Notes: generated by a model not told the origin, from the sequence alone. Shown: positions 36,803 to 47,197, counted from the stretch's first letter. The stretch: DNA of 64,000 nt from Crocinitomicaceae bacterium (GCA_024643545.1 JAHEMR010000005.1:109025-173024), one strand, 5' to 3'. Translations and numbers: made by a program.

Positions 36803-38524
36803 TTAGTTTTCAATATTTTTAAGGTAAATCTGAGAGAAGTCGATGATTCCAGAGGGGTTCATTTCAAACCCTCTTACCCTGAGGTTAATTAACATAAAGA
36901 AGTCTTCAGAATAAATAGGTAAAATAGCATTTTCATTCGCTATAATTTCTTCGCATGATCTCTGATAGAAAAGTTTCTCTTTTTTATTTGTGGTCAAGAT
37001 TGAATGTAAGTATAAGCGGTTATAACGTGCATTGTAAAAGTACTTTTCACTGGAATTTGTTGCCCCTTCATTCTCCTGAAAAAATAACCTTAAGTAAGAC
37101 TCTGCATCTGGATAATCTCCAACCCATCCTGTTTTCCACATTTGTGCTTTTCCTGTTTTAATGCGCTTATCACGTTCCTTTGTCCCAATGTATTCAATGT
37201 GAATATTTATTCCAAGCCCAGTGTTCAATTGCTTACAAACTTCCTTACACCAGAGATCTGCATTACTTCCTTTTTGATTATTAACTAAAAAAGAAATTGT
37301 CGGGAAAGGATTTTTTTCGTTGTATCCAGCCTCTTTCAGGTAATTTCGCGCGCGTATTAAATCCGGATGAATCACTTCTAAGTTTGGATTTGAATAATAG
37401 GTACAGCTCGGAATAAACCCACAATTTAGCGCTTGTCCGTCACCCCTTAAAATTTCTGAACAGATAAAATTTCGGTCTATTGCAAGCTGAAAAGCTTTTC
37501 TAACAAGTGGATTTTTAAATGGTTCGGAATTCAGATTCCATGCGAGGTAATGAATTTTAGATGCTTTTTGGATGTGAACTCTATGGAGTAAATTCTTTCC
37601 TTTTTTGGCATCTGTTAAGGTGCCAAATGCTTTTTCCAAGTCGTTTACGGGTAAGTCAAACAAGAGGTCAACTTTTTCTTTAGAGAAGAGCGGATATTCT
37701 TGTGTTAATTTCGTATTTGTTAAAACATGAACTTCATCTAAGTAGGGTAATTTATTTCCAAATTGATCGTGTCGCCAATAACGTTCATTTCTAGCTAGTT
37801 TTAAAACGGTATCACTGATTGATTTGATATAAAACGGACCTGAACCAACGGGGTGTAAACGAAGTTTTTCACCATAATAGCCCCACGAAACTTTAGATAA
37901 AATACCCAAACTTGGATGAGCTAAAAGCTGTTTAAAGTTGTTGTAAGGCCTCGTCAAACAGATTTCCAATTCAAATGGGTTGATGATACGAATTCCAGAC
38001 ACGATGGATTTCACTGGTTTTAAACCTTTTTTAAAATAGGATTCAGATCCTAGAATCTTCCCCATTAAGAGGGAGCCGGATTGATTTAGTGCTTGATTGG
38101 AACATGCTAAACTAAAGGTAAATGCAACGTCTTCAGCGGTTAATTCACGCGATTCATTACTAAAGCAATCGTCATCATTAAACAAAACGCCTCGCCGCAA
38201 TTTTATGTAAACTAGCTTTCCATTGTTTTTGATTTCAATGGATTTGGCTAAGCAATTCTCTATTCTACCTTTCGAATCTGATTGTTTGATAAGGGGATCA
38301 AATAACTGACTAATGATTCTTAGGTCGGAAAGAGCATTGGTTTCTTGTGGAAACAAACTATTTGTTTTCTCTGGAAGCGAATAGGAAAATACACCGCCAT
38401 AATATCGGTCACCTTTTGCTAAGGAATCAGGTTGATTTAAGCGGAAAAACAAAAACCCAAACAAAAAAAGCAATGCCGCTGCTAAAAGAACAAAAATCTT
38501 CGCGCGTCGAAAGGGTATTTTCAT
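36803..38524 (-). CDS. Oligopeptide-type ABC substrate-binding protein (SBP family 5)
   Basis: 573 aa. Residues about 9-28 form an uncleaved-looking hydrophobic anchor with no lipobox. Then the SBP_bac_5 pattern: NSLFPQETNALSDLRIISQLFDPLIK, LRRGVLFNDD...LTAEDVAFTFSLA, HPVGSGPFYIKS, ILRGDGQALNCGFIPSCTYY, and GWVGDYPDAESYLRLFF. Such proteins feed peptides, nickel or other solutes to a Dpp/Opp transporter, but no permease or ATPase gene is adjacent. It may be a membrane-tethered orphan binding protein. Ends 3 bp from the convergent kynA stop. Confidence 0.85.
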   Translation of the reverse strand: MKIPFRRAKIFVLLAAALLFLFGFLFFRLNQPDSLAKGDRYYGGVFSYSLPEKTNSLFPQETNALSDLRIISQLFDPLIKQSDSKGRIENCLAKSIEIKNNGKLVYIKLRRGVLFNDDDCFSNESRELTAEDVAFTFSLACSNQALNQSGSLLMGKILGSESYFKKGLKPVKSIVSGIRIINPFELEICLTRPYNNFKQLLAHPSLGILSKVSWGYYGEKLRLHPVGSGPFYIKSISDTVLKLARNERYWRHDQFGNKLPYLDEVHVLTNTKLTQEYPLFSKEKVDLLFDLPVNDLEKAFGTLTDAKKGKNLLHRVHIQKASKIHYLAWNLNSEPFKNPLVRKAFQLAIDRNFICSEILRGDGQALNCGFIPSCTYYSNPNLEVIHPDLIRARNYLKEAGYNEKNPFPTISFLVNNQKGSNADLWCKEVCKQLNTGLGINIHIEYIGTKERDKRIKTGKAQMWKTGWVGDYPDAESYLRLFFQENEGATNSSEKYFYNARYNRLYLHSILTTNKKEKLFYQRSCEEIIANENAILPIYSEDFFMLINLRVRGFEMNPSGIIDFSQIYLKNIEN

Positions 38525-38561
38525 GTGTTTTGTTTCATTTCCAATGTAGGATAATCAACAA

Positions 38562-40922
38562 TTATGGTTTGGTTACTAGGTGTAAAAATCCGTGTCCAGT
38601 TACTTCTTGACCGGAAATATTGTAGCCTGTATACTTGTAAAAGTAGACACCTTCATTGACTAAAACACCATTGGATTTACCATCCCATTTAGGATTATTA
38701 CTTGGCACATTTACAAGGTCACTTGCAGATTTTTCAAACAAAAGATTTCCCCAACGGTTGAAGATCTGTAACTCTAAATTGACCACATTTTGTGTGTTTA
38801 AGAAATATAGATCGTTCTGACCATCGCCATTTGGACTAAATACATTCGGAGCTTCTACAACAGGTATTGGGTAAAAGCAACTTCCATCATCAACAATTGC
38901 TCCAGCATCATAATTCAAGGCATTTGGATCTGTACAACCTGTTTGGTAGATACATGAACCATTATCCACATTTGCACCCGCGTTATAATTCAAGGCAATT
39001 GGATCCATACAACCACAAACATTCACTTGAATAAGAAAGTATGCGGTATCCGAACACTGTGCACTTTGGAAGGCGATGAGTCGAACAGAATACACACCAA
39101 ATGGACCAGTATATTGATGAGAAATACTGTTTAGGTTTCCACTAGTTGCATTTTGTCCATCGCCAAAGTCCCAAGCGTAATTGTTTGCATTTAAACTATT
39201 GTTTTGGAAGGTTACATCAAACGGTGCACATGCTTGAACTGGCGTTGCACCAAATTCTGCATCAGGAACATTTTGAACCCCGACAAATGCACTGTCAGAA
39301 ACGGAACAAACATTGTCTTCTACTGTTATGTAATACCATCCAGAAGGAAGGTTTTGCCATACGGATGCATCAATAAATCCACCAGGACCAGGACCGGTCC
39401 AAGTGTAAGTTGGTACCCCGTTCAAACCGCTTGCCATTACGGAAACAAATCCGGTTGGTTGACATGTTGCTAATCCGGTAAAAATTGTATCGATTGCAAT
39501 GGTTTGATTTAAGGTTAAACTAACCGTATCTGTTTGTGAAAAGTTACAGTTATCCGTTGCTGTAACCAGGTATTGAATGGTTCCATTTGTGCTAATTGAT
39601 CCGATTATTGTATCATTTGTACTAATCGGTACTCCGGATATATTCGTCCACTCGTATTGATATGGCGCATATCCCCCAAAAGCAGATGCGCTGAGAGGAA
39701 TACTGTCATTTGCACAGAAAATAGTAAGGTCGGTTTCGGTGATATTAATAATCGGTCCTTCCCCAATGTAAATCGTTCCGGATGAAATAATCGTATCACC
39801 ACATGGATTAATGATTTCAACAGAAATAACCACCGATTCAAATCCTTCAGTAATGTTATCCTGCACAGGTGTAAGGTTAATTACAACGGTATCTTCGCCC
39901 GGTAAAAATGTTATTGGGTTTACTAAGTTATTATAATCAACTCCTTCTTGTGCTACTCCGCCAATCGTGTAATTGATGATCAGCGTGTCGTTTGTTTGAC
40001 CAGCAGGACGCGTAAAAATAAAATCCGCAAATGTACAGCCTTCGACAATTGTAGTATCACCAGAAACTGTTGCAACTGCCACATCAACTGCCGCAGAACT
40101 GAAACTTCCTGCTTCTAAGAAGACACCTGAATCATACGATTGATCACCAACGTTAGATATGGCTAATTTAATGTGGTATAGTTGGTTACATTGAACGGCT
40201 GCTGCCGCTGTTAATTTCACTGTTGTTCCGTCATATTGAATAGCATCCCCATAGGTTAGTGTAGATGCGGCCTCATTAAACACGTAATAATTCGTATTTG
40301 AAGCATCCCCAACATTGTTGATGGTAACAGGTGTTCCACCTGGAATTGTTGCAATGTTTACACCCCCATTTGGATAGCCGGCTTGAACGTAAGAACCACT
40401 AATACCTGGCCCCCATAGGAATAACCCAAAAGCATCATTAAAGGTGGATGGTGAAAATTCTGGATATTCATCAGATCCAAACATATAGTTAAAAATAACT
40501 GAATCCCCTTGTGGAATAAAATCGAATTCCAAGACCACTCCATTTGTTACACTTCCCGCAGCAATGTCATTTAAGTGCGGATCCGAAGTTACCATAGGTG
40601 TCGCAGGACTATTATTGGTAAAATTAGTTTGTGTATTTGGTCCGATAGCACCGATAGCATTTCCTGTCGTTAAAATTAAACCACTATCAATCGGAAAGGC
40701 GGGATTTGTACTTGTAAAGAATCCAACGTTTCCTTGAGGAACATTTGCTAAAAGAGGATCGCCATTGATGGTAACATTTAAAGCCGTAACACCGAACCCG
40801 AGTAATACATTGTCTACAAGTTGTTGAGGCGTTTGTATGGTAGAAACAGTAATTGGTTGAGCGAAAGAAAGGGTGTTTACCAGTGTAAAGACTCCTAAAA
40901 AAAGTGCGCGTAAAGATTTCAT
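38562..40922 (-). CDS. Large secreted T9SS type B protein with choice-of-anchor L and PKD domains
   Basis: 786 aa, signal peptide MKSLRALFLGVFTLVNTLSFAQ. Order: choice-of-anchor L domain (about 25-270; QTPQQLVDNVLLGFGV, FNYMFGSDEYPEF), a Calx-beta-like part (about 275-385), Ig-like SprB-type repeats (about 390-550), a PKD domain (YAWDFGDGQNATSG, about 580-630), two tandem repeats of the C-x-DP-x-ALNY form (about 637-684), and a type B T9SS sorting/gliding-motility C-terminal domain (NVFSPNGDGQNDLYF, FNRWGNLLFE, about 692-786). Exported through the type IX system and held at or released from the surface, probably an adhesin. Confidence 0.88.
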   Translation of the reverse strand: MKSLRALFLGVFTLVNTLSFAQPITVSTIQTPQQLVDNVLLGFGVTALNVTINGDPLLANVPQGNVGFFTSTNPAFPIDSGLILTTGNAIGAIGPNTQTNFTNNSPATPMVTSDPHLNDIAAGSVTNGVVLEFDFIPQGDSVIFNYMFGSDEYPEFSPSTFNDAFGLFLWGPGISGSYVQAGYPNGGVNIATIPGGTPVTINNVGDASNTNYYVFNEAASTLTYGDAIQYDGTTVKLTAAAAVQCNQLYHIKLAISNVGDQSYDSGVFLEAGSFSSAAVDVAVATVSGDTTIVEGCTFADFIFTRPAGQTNDTLIINYTIGGVAQEGVDYNNLVNPITFLPGEDTVVINLTPVQDNITEGFESVVISVEIINPCGDTIISSGTIYIGEGPIINITETDLTIFCANDSIPLSASAFGGYAPYQYEWTNISGVPISTNDTIIGSISTNGTIQYLVTATDNCNFSQTDTVSLTLNQTIAIDTIFTGLATCQPTGFVSVMASGLNGVPTYTWTGPGPGGFIDASVWQNLPSGWYYITVEDNVCSVSDSAFVGVQNVPDAEFGATPVQACAPFDVTFQNNSLNANNYAWDFGDGQNATSGNLNSISHQYTGPFGVYSVRLIAFQSAQCSDTAYFLIQVNVCGCMDPIALNYNAGANVDNGSCIYQTGCTDPNALNYDAGAIVDDGSCFYPIPVVEAPNVFSPNGDGQNDLYFLNTQNVVNLELQIFNRWGNLLFEKSASDLVNVPSNNPKWDGKSNGVLVNEGVYFYKYTGYNISGQEVTGHGFLHLVTKP

Positions 40923-40976
40923 AATAACCTATTGAATTGACACCAAGACCATTTGTTTAAATGAATGGTTGCATCA

Positions 40977-40984
40977 CAAAATTA
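40977..40984 (-). promoter_or_regulatory. -7 promoter element of the T9SS type B gene
   Basis: Minus-strand TAATTTTG, 54 bp before the ATG at 40922. Confidence 0.35.
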
Positions 40985-41047
40985 ATATAATGTTTCAATA
41001 ACTAAAAATCAATGAATTTTCGCAACTTTGAGTCTCAATTTAAACGC

Positions 41048-42448
41048 ATGAAAAACACACAAGATTACATTCAAGGAAATAAAGATAAATTCTTAAAAGA
41101 GTTAATAGAATTATTGCGAATCCCTTCTGTTTCAGCGGACCCTTTCTACACGAAAGACGTGGCACAGTGTGCGGATGATTTGGCAAAACACATGCGTGAA
41201 ATTGGTTTAGATGCGGTGGAAATTTGCCCAACAGCAGGACATCCCATCATTTATGCTGAAAAGATGATAGACCCCACTTTACCAACCATTTTGGTTTATG
41301 GTCACTACGATGTCCAGCCAGCAGATCCAATTGAATTATGGACTTCTCCGCCTTTTGAACCGGTGATTAAAGAAACTCCGATTCATCCGATGGGTGCAAT
41401 TTTTGCGCGAGGTGCGTGTGATGACAAAGGACAAATGTTTATGCACGTGAAAGCATTTGAAGCAATGTTAGCGACAAATGAGCTTCCATGTAATGTGAAA
41501 TTCATGATTGAAGGGGAGGAAGAAGTTGGAAGTCCGAACTTAGCAATATACGTCAAGGAAAATAAAACAAAATTAGCAGCAGACATCATTTTGGTTTCGG
41601 ATACAGGAATGCTAGCGAATGATGTACCATCGATTACAACTGGACTGCGTGGATTAAGTTATGTAGAAGTGGAAGTTGTTGGTCCAAACCGAGATTTACA
41701 TTCTGGATTATACGGTGGTTGCGTAGCGAACCCCATCAATATTTTAACGGAAATGATCGCTTCCTTGCATGATGAAAATGGAAGAATCACCATTCCTGGT
41801 TTTTATGATACCGTAGAGGAATTATCCATTGAGGAACGCAGCGAAATGGCGAAAGCTCCATTTTCTAATGAAGCTTATTGTCAAGCATTAAACATTGAGG
41901 AAACTCATGGTGAAGCAACATATTCTACTATGGAACGCGGGTCTATTCGTCCTACGTTAGATGTAAATGGAATTTGGGGTGGCTACATAGGCGAAGGTGC
42001 AAAAACAGTGATTGCATCAAAGGCTCAAGCTAAAATTTCTATGCGTTTGGTGCCTCATCAAACGTCTGAAGAAATTACCGCATTGTTTGTGAAACATTTC
42101 GAATCCATTGCGCCAAAAAGTGTGCGTGTCAAAGTTCACCCACATCATGGGGGAGAACCAGTGGTTACGCCGACCGATTCTATTGCGTATAAAGCGGCTA
42201 GTTTAGCCTATGAAACTACCTTTGGAAAAAAACCGATTCCAGTTCGGAGTGGTGGAAGCATTCCAATTATTGCGATGTTTGAACAAGAATTAGGACTTAA
42301 AACCATGATGATGGGATTCGGTCTAGACAGTGATGCCATTCATTCGCCAAATGAACATTTCGGACTTTTCAATTATTACAGAGGTATTGAAACAATTCCT
42401 TATTTCTTTTCAAACTACACAAAATTGATGTTGAATGAAAACGTATAG
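41048..42448 (+). CDS. M20 family dipeptidase/peptidase
   Basis: 466 aa from the ATG at 41048 (MKNTQDYIQ); the earlier in-frame ATG at 41012 lies next to a -7-like CAACTTTG and adds residues outside the family. Metal-site motifs: LVYGHYDVQPAD (His, Asp), RGACDDKGQMFMHVKA (bridging Asp), IEGEEEVGSPN (catalytic Glu), DTGMLANDVP, and the final His in DAIHSPNEHF. It resembles the CNDP/PepV-type zinc dipeptidases with a dimerisation lid domain. Cytoplasmic. Its 3' end overlaps the following lipoprotein gene by 14 bp. Confidence 0.92.
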   Translation: MKNTQDYIQGNKDKFLKELIELLRIPSVSADPFYTKDVAQCADDLAKHMREIGLDAVEICPTAGHPIIYAEKMIDPTLPTILVYGHYDVQPADPIELWTSPPFEPVIKETPIHPMGAIFARGACDDKGQMFMHVKAFEAMLATNELPCNVKFMIEGEEEVGSPNLAIYVKENKTKLAADIILVSDTGMLANDVPSITTGLRGLSYVEVEVVGPNRDLHSGLYGGCVANPINILTEMIASLHDENGRITIPGFYDTVEELSIEERSEMAKAPFSNEAYCQALNIEETHGEATYSTMERGSIRPTLDVNGIWGGYIGEGAKTVIASKAQAKISMRLVPHQTSEEITALFVKHFESIAPKSVRVKVHPHHGGEPVVTPTDSIAYKAASLAYETTFGKKPIPVRSGGSIPIIAMFEQELGLKTMMMGFGLDSDAIHSPNEHFGLFNYYRGIETIPYFFSNYTKLMLNENV

Positions 42449-42902
42449 TTTTCTTTTCCTTCTTTGCTTTTTTTCCTCCTGTGCTACCTTCGAAGACCCA
42501 ATTGAAGTTGTTAGCAACGAAATGAACATGGAAAATTTAAATCTGGATGAGGCAGCTCTGTGCTTTAACACGACCGTACATAATAACACATGGACTCCCA
42601 TCAAAATCAAACCATCAACACTTGAATTATTTGTTGATGGCGAAAAATTAGGGGATGTATATTTGGATGAAAAAATTCGACTAAAATCCAAGAAAGACAA
42701 TGAACTTAACACTCTTTTGCATGTAAAATTTGCTGACGGAATATTGGGAAAATTAATCCGATATCGTTTTAAAGAGACAGTTAAATTGGAATTGCGCGGA
42801 AAAGTAAAAACGGGAGTTTTATTTATTCCTGTAAAAGTTCCTGTGAATTATTCAAAAACGATTTCTCCGAAAACCTTAAATCTTAATCTAGACAAACAAT
42901 AA
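42435..42902 (+). CDS. LEA type 2-like lipoprotein
   Basis: 155 aa. Lipoprotein signal ending at CFFSSC (Cys about 16). The mature part has LDEAALCFNTTVHNNTWTPIKIKPSTLELFVDGEKLGDV and KTGVLFIPVKVPVNYSKT, the WHy/LEA14 beta-sandwich pattern, found in stress-related and envelope proteins. Function unknown. It overlaps the peptidase gene by 14 bp and shares its last base with the polA ATG, so it is transcribed within that unit. Confidence 0.75.
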   Translation: MKTYSFLFLLCFFSSCATFEDPIEVVSNEMNMENLNLDEAALCFNTTVHNNTWTPIKIKPSTLELFVDGEKLGDVYLDEKIRLKSKKDNELNTLLHVKFADGILGKLIRYRFKETVKLELRGKVKTGVLFIPVKVPVNYSKTISPKTLNLNLDKQ

Positions 42903-45727
42903 TGCTATCAGCTGACAAACCAAAAAAATTATTCTTACTTGATGCTTACGCATTGATTTACCGAGCGTACTTTGCCTTTTCTAAAAATCCAAGAGTTAAT
43001 TCGAAAGGACAAAATACCTCTGCCGCTTTTGGTTTTACCAATGTGTTGATTGATGTGATTAAGAATGAAAAACCGACACATTTAGCCGTTGTTTTTGATC
43101 CGCCCGGAGGTTCTGCACATCGTCAAGAAGAATTTGCCGCTTATAAAGCGCAGCGGGAAGAAATGCCAGAAGATATCCGTTCGATGATTCATCCGATAAA
43201 ACAAATTGTAGAAGCATTTAATGTTCCCATTTTAGAAGTTCCTGGTTTTGAAGCTGACGATGTTGTCGGCACCGTAGCGAAAGTTGCTGAAAAACATGGG
43301 TTTACTACCTATATGATGACGCCGGATAAAGATTATGCACAACTTGTCAGCGAGAATATTTTTATGTTCAAACCCGGACGAGGGGGAAATCCTCCAGAAA
43401 TTTTAGGGGTTAAAGAAGTTTGCGAAAAGTTTGAAGTGGAACGTCCGGAACAAGTGATTGACATTTTAGGACTTTGGGGTGATGCTTCGGATAATATTCC
43501 TGGAATTCCTGGAATCGGTGAAAAAACAGCTAAAACATTGATTGCAAAATATGGTTCAGTAGAAAACCTGATTGATCATGCGCATGAATTAAAAGGCAAA
43601 CAACAAGAAAACGTTATCAATTTTGCGGAGCAAGGTAGGATTTCGAAAATGTTGGCAACGATTATTTGTGATGTCGATGTGGAATTCAACGAGTCTGAAT
43701 TGGAAATGTGTGACGTAGATGCAGAAAAAGTCATGCAAATATTTACGGAATTAGAATTTAGAACCTTAGCAAAACGTGTAATTGGAGAGGAAATAGTGGT
43801 TTCTGCACAAACGAATCAGGCTGCTACAAAAGAACCGAAAGATAGTTCCCAATTAGATTTATTTGGTGTTCAAAGTATGATAGAGCCACAAGAGGCAACT
43901 CCAACAGCACATTACAAAACCATTGTTACAGAACGCCCGAGTTATCACTTGATTTCGACAGCTGAAGAACGAAAAGAATTACTGGAAATTCTATTAAAAC
44001 ATTCACAGGTTTGCTTTGATACAGAAACAACGGATATTGATGCATTACATGCGGACCTAGTTGGATTTTCCTTTTCTTACAAAGCCCGTGAAGCATTTTA
44101 TGTTCCTGTTCCGGATGACTTTGAATCTGCAAAGAAAATAGTGGAAGAGTTCAAACCATTATTTAATGACCCGTCCATCGAGAAAATTGCTCACAACATT
44201 AAGTATGACCTCAAAGTATTGCAGCGGTATGGCATTGAAGTAGCCGAGCCAATTTTTGATACCATGATTGCTCATTATTTAATCAATCCCGAGGCAAAAC
44301 AAAGCATGGATTTCTTGTCTATGTTCTATTTAAATTATCAACCAGTTTCCATCGAAACGTTAATTGGTAAAAAAGGCAAAGGTCAAGGAAACATGCGTGA
44401 CCTCAAACCAGAAGAAATTTGTGATTACGCATGTGAAGATGCAGATATTACGCTTCAATTGAAAAATTTGTTTGAACCTGAAATCCAAAAACCACATCTT
44501 TCAGACTTATTTTATAAAATGGAAATGCCTTTAGTGAAGGTGTTGAAAGACATGGAATTCGAAGGGATTTCAATCGATGTTCCGGCATTAATTGATTATT
44601 CGAAAGAATTGGATAATACGTTGATTCGTTTAGATCAAGAAATTAAAGCGGCTGCTGGTGAGGACTTTAACATCGATTCCCCAAAACAATTGGGAGAGGT
44701 TCTTTTTGAGAAATTAAACATTTCGAGCAAAGCCAAGAAAACAAAAACAGGTCAATATGCAACATCGGAGGACATCCTTCAAAAGCATGAACATGACCAC
44801 CCAATCATTCCCATGATTTTGGAGTACCGACAATTGCGTAAATTAAAAAGTACATATGTTGATCCGCTTCCTACAATGTGTGACAAAGTAGACGGACGCA
44901 TCCACACCAATTTTATGCAAACGGTTACAGCAACCGGTCGACTAAGTTCAAATAATCCGAACTTGCAAAACATTCCGATACGATCGGCAAAAGGACGAGA
45001 AATACGTCGGGCATTTGTTGCGAGAAGTTCAGAATTTCAGTTAATGGCCGTGGATTATTCCCAAATAGAATTGAGAATTATTGCCGCGTTAAGTGAGGAC
45101 CCGAATATGATTGAGGCCTTTCAGCAAGGACACGATATTCACGCAGCAACTGCAGCAAACGTTTTTCATACGCCATTGGATGAGGTTACACGCGAGCAAC
45201 GAAGTGCAGCAAAAGCAGTGAATTTTGGGATTATTTATGGTCAGTCGGCTTTCGGACTCTCACAAAACTTATCCATTTCCCGAACGGAAGCGAAAGGAAT
45301 AATTGATGCGTACTTTGAGCAATATAACACCATTAAAAAATACATGGATAATGTTATTGCACAGGCTAGAGAGTTGGGGTATGTAGAAACAATCATGAAA
45401 CGCAGAAGGTATTTGCCAGACATCAATTCAGCGAATGCTGTGGTGCGTGGATATGCGGAACGTAATGCGGTTAATGCACCCATTCAAGGTTCTGCCGCAG
45501 ACATCATAAAAATGGCCATGATTGCTGTTGCTGCAGCAATGAAATCTGAAAATGTAAAATCAAAAATGATCTTGCAAGTGCATGATGAGCTTGTATTTGA
45601 TGTGCATGTATCAGAGGAACAGCGCATGCAAACATTGGTGAAGGAAGCGATGGAAAATGCCATTAAATTAGTTGTTCCAATGGAAGTAGAATGGAAGATT
45701 GCACCAAATTGGCTGGAAGCACATTAA
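42902..45727 (+). CDS. polA: DNA polymerase I
   Basis: 941 aa with all three activities. The 5' nuclease domain (1-about 290; LLDAYALIYRAYFAF, FEADDVVGTVA, GIPGIGEKTAKTL), the 3'-5' exonuclease (from about 355; FDTETTDIDA near 372, AHNIKYDLKVL), and the polymerase (motif A VDYSQIELRIIA near 717, motif B RSAAKAVNFGIIYGQS, motif C VHDELVFDV near 893). The DxE exonuclease residues are present, so proofreading is probably active. Replaces RNA primers and fills repair gaps. Third gene after the peptidase and lipoprotein genes. Confidence 0.97.
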   Translation: MLSADKPKKLFLLDAYALIYRAYFAFSKNPRVNSKGQNTSAAFGFTNVLIDVIKNEKPTHLAVVFDPPGGSAHRQEEFAAYKAQREEMPEDIRSMIHPIKQIVEAFNVPILEVPGFEADDVVGTVAKVAEKHGFTTYMMTPDKDYAQLVSENIFMFKPGRGGNPPEILGVKEVCEKFEVERPEQVIDILGLWGDASDNIPGIPGIGEKTAKTLIAKYGSVENLIDHAHELKGKQQENVINFAEQGRISKMLATIICDVDVEFNESELEMCDVDAEKVMQIFTELEFRTLAKRVIGEEIVVSAQTNQAATKEPKDSSQLDLFGVQSMIEPQEATPTAHYKTIVTERPSYHLISTAEERKELLEILLKHSQVCFDTETTDIDALHADLVGFSFSYKAREAFYVPVPDDFESAKKIVEEFKPLFNDPSIEKIAHNIKYDLKVLQRYGIEVAEPIFDTMIAHYLINPEAKQSMDFLSMFYLNYQPVSIETLIGKKGKGQGNMRDLKPEEICDYACEDADITLQLKNLFEPEIQKPHLSDLFYKMEMPLVKVLKDMEFEGISIDVPALIDYSKELDNTLIRLDQEIKAAAGEDFNIDSPKQLGEVLFEKLNISSKAKKTKTGQYATSEDILQKHEHDHPIIPMILEYRQLRKLKSTYVDPLPTMCDKVDGRIHTNFMQTVTATGRLSSNNPNLQNIPIRSAKGREIRRAFVARSSEFQLMAVDYSQIELRIIAALSEDPNMIEAFQQGHDIHAATAANVFHTPLDEVTREQRSAAKAVNFGIIYGQSAFGLSQNLSISRTEAKGIIDAYFEQYNTIKKYMDNVIAQARELGYVETIMKRRRYLPDINSANAVVRGYAERNAVNAPIQGSAADIIKMAMIAVAAAMKSENVKSKMILQVHDELVFDVHVSEEQRMQTLVKEAMENAIKLVVPMEVEWKIAPNWLEAH

Positions 45728-45769
45728 TCACCGCTGATTTTCAGTAAAAACTAGGTCTATTATTAAGCG

Positions 45770-45777
45770 TATATTTG
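45770..45777 (+). promoter_or_regulatory. -7 promoter element of rseP
   Basis: TATATTTG, a perfect TAnnTTTG, 19 bp before the ATG at 45797. Confidence 0.5.
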
Positions 45778-45796
45778 TTATTCATAAAAAAGAAAC

Positions 45797-47197
45797 ATGG
45801 ATTTTTTGATTAAAGCAGCACAGTTATTTTTATCACTAGCGATTTTAGTGACCTTACATGAATTCGGTCATTTTATTCCAGCTAGATTATTTAAAACACG
45901 GATAGAAAAGTTTTACTTGTTTTTTAATCCATTTTTTTCTGTTTTCAGAAGAAAAAAAGTAAACGGAGTAACGAAAACAGCCTGGTTTACAAAGGATTCT
46001 CCAAAAGAATGGAAGGAAGATCCAGACACGACTGAATGGGGCTTTGGCTGGCTTCCACTTGGTGGATACGTGAAAATCGCCGGAATGATCGATGAGTCGA
46101 TGGACACTGAACAACTAAAACAACCAGCCCAAGAATGGGAATTCCGTTCGAAAAAAGCATGGCAACGATTAATCATCATGGTGGGTGGTGTTGTGGTTAA
46201 CCTCATCCTTGGATTCATTATTTACATCGGTGTTGTCTTTACTTGGGGACAAATGGAATTGAAACCAGTCAATTTGGAGCATGGATTAAGTGTTCATCCT
46301 TATTTGGAAAAATACCACTTGACTTCGGGTGACAAAGTGTTAACGATTGAAGGAAAAGAAGTATTGAATTTAGACGAGTTGAATAAAGGAATCATGTTCC
46401 GTGGCGCTCGAAATTTGACAGTGCTTCATGAGGATGGATCCAAAGAAGCAATTCGTTTGCCGAAAGAAATTGATCGCACCTTATTTCAAGTGGGAGCACT
46501 TCCTGCTTTTGGACTAAGATCAAGCGCACACAGCGTGGGAGAAGTAGTAAAAAATTCACCGGCAAAAGCAGCAGGATTGAAGAAAGACGACATCATTTTA
46601 AACGTTGGCAATCAACCAGTGCAATATTTCGATGAATTATCCAAAGGACTATACCAAGCAAAAGGAAAACGTATTGATTTGACAGTATTACGCGGAACAG
46701 ACACGCTTCAATTAAAAACAAAAGTGAAACAAGATGGAACAATTGGCTTTCAAACGAGTGGGAAAATTTTGATTGATTCGAATGCGATTCAAACAAAATA
46801 TTACGGTTTAGGTCAAAGTATAGCGATTGGAATGTCCTATGGTAAAAACACGCTTTCGGATTATATCTCTCAATTTAAATTTGTCTTTACGAAAAAAGGC
46901 GCAACTTCGATTGGGGGATTTGCCGCTATTGGAAACATGTTCCCTCCTGTTTGGGATTGGGAATCTTTCTGGTTATCGACAGCGCTTTTATCCATCATAT
47001 TGGCGTTTATGAACATCCTTCCAATTCCTGCATTAGATGGTGGACATGTGGTTTTCTTGTTATATGAAATCATCACTGGAAAGGAAGCTCCTCAAAAAGT
47101 GTTGGAATACGCTCAAATGGTTGGAATCGTGTTATTATTAACCCTAATGGTTTATGCCAATGGAAATGACCTCATCCGTTGGATAACTTCTTTGTAA
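45797..47197 (+). CDS. rseP: Site-2 intramembrane metalloprotease RseP
   Basis: 466 aa. Zinc motif HEFGH (about 21-25) in the first helix, a large periplasmic part with two PDZ domains (about 145-300), and the third zinc ligand in ALDGGHV (about 413) followed by the last helices. The sequence between residues 40 and 110 is longer than in E. coli, as in other Bacteroidota. Cleaves membrane-bound anti-sigma factors in the envelope stress response and clears signal peptides. Followed 10 bp later by the paaZ-like gene, though a functional tie is not obvious. Confidence 0.93.
   Translation: MDFLIKAAQLFLSLAILVTLHEFGHFIPARLFKTRIEKFYLFFNPFFSVFRRKKVNGVTKTAWFTKDSPKEWKEDPDTTEWGFGWLPLGGYVKIAGMIDESMDTEQLKQPAQEWEFRSKKAWQRLIIMVGGVVVNLILGFIIYIGVVFTWGQMELKPVNLEHGLSVHPYLEKYHLTSGDKVLTIEGKEVLNLDELNKGIMFRGARNLTVLHEDGSKEAIRLPKEIDRTLFQVGALPAFGLRSSAHSVGEVVKNSPAKAAGLKKDDIILNVGNQPVQYFDELSKGLYQAKGKRIDLTVLRGTDTLQLKTKVKQDGTIGFQTSGKILIDSNAIQTKYYGLGQSIAIGMSYGKNTLSDYISQFKFVFTKKGATSIGGFAAIGNMFPPVWDWESFWLSTALLSIILAFMNILPIPALDGGHVVFLLYEIITGKEAPQKVLEYAQMVGIVLLLTLMVYANGNDLIRWITSL

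Noticed and set aside
46593..47076. Several ORFs antisense to rseP
   Set aside because: Shadow frames of a well-supported gene.
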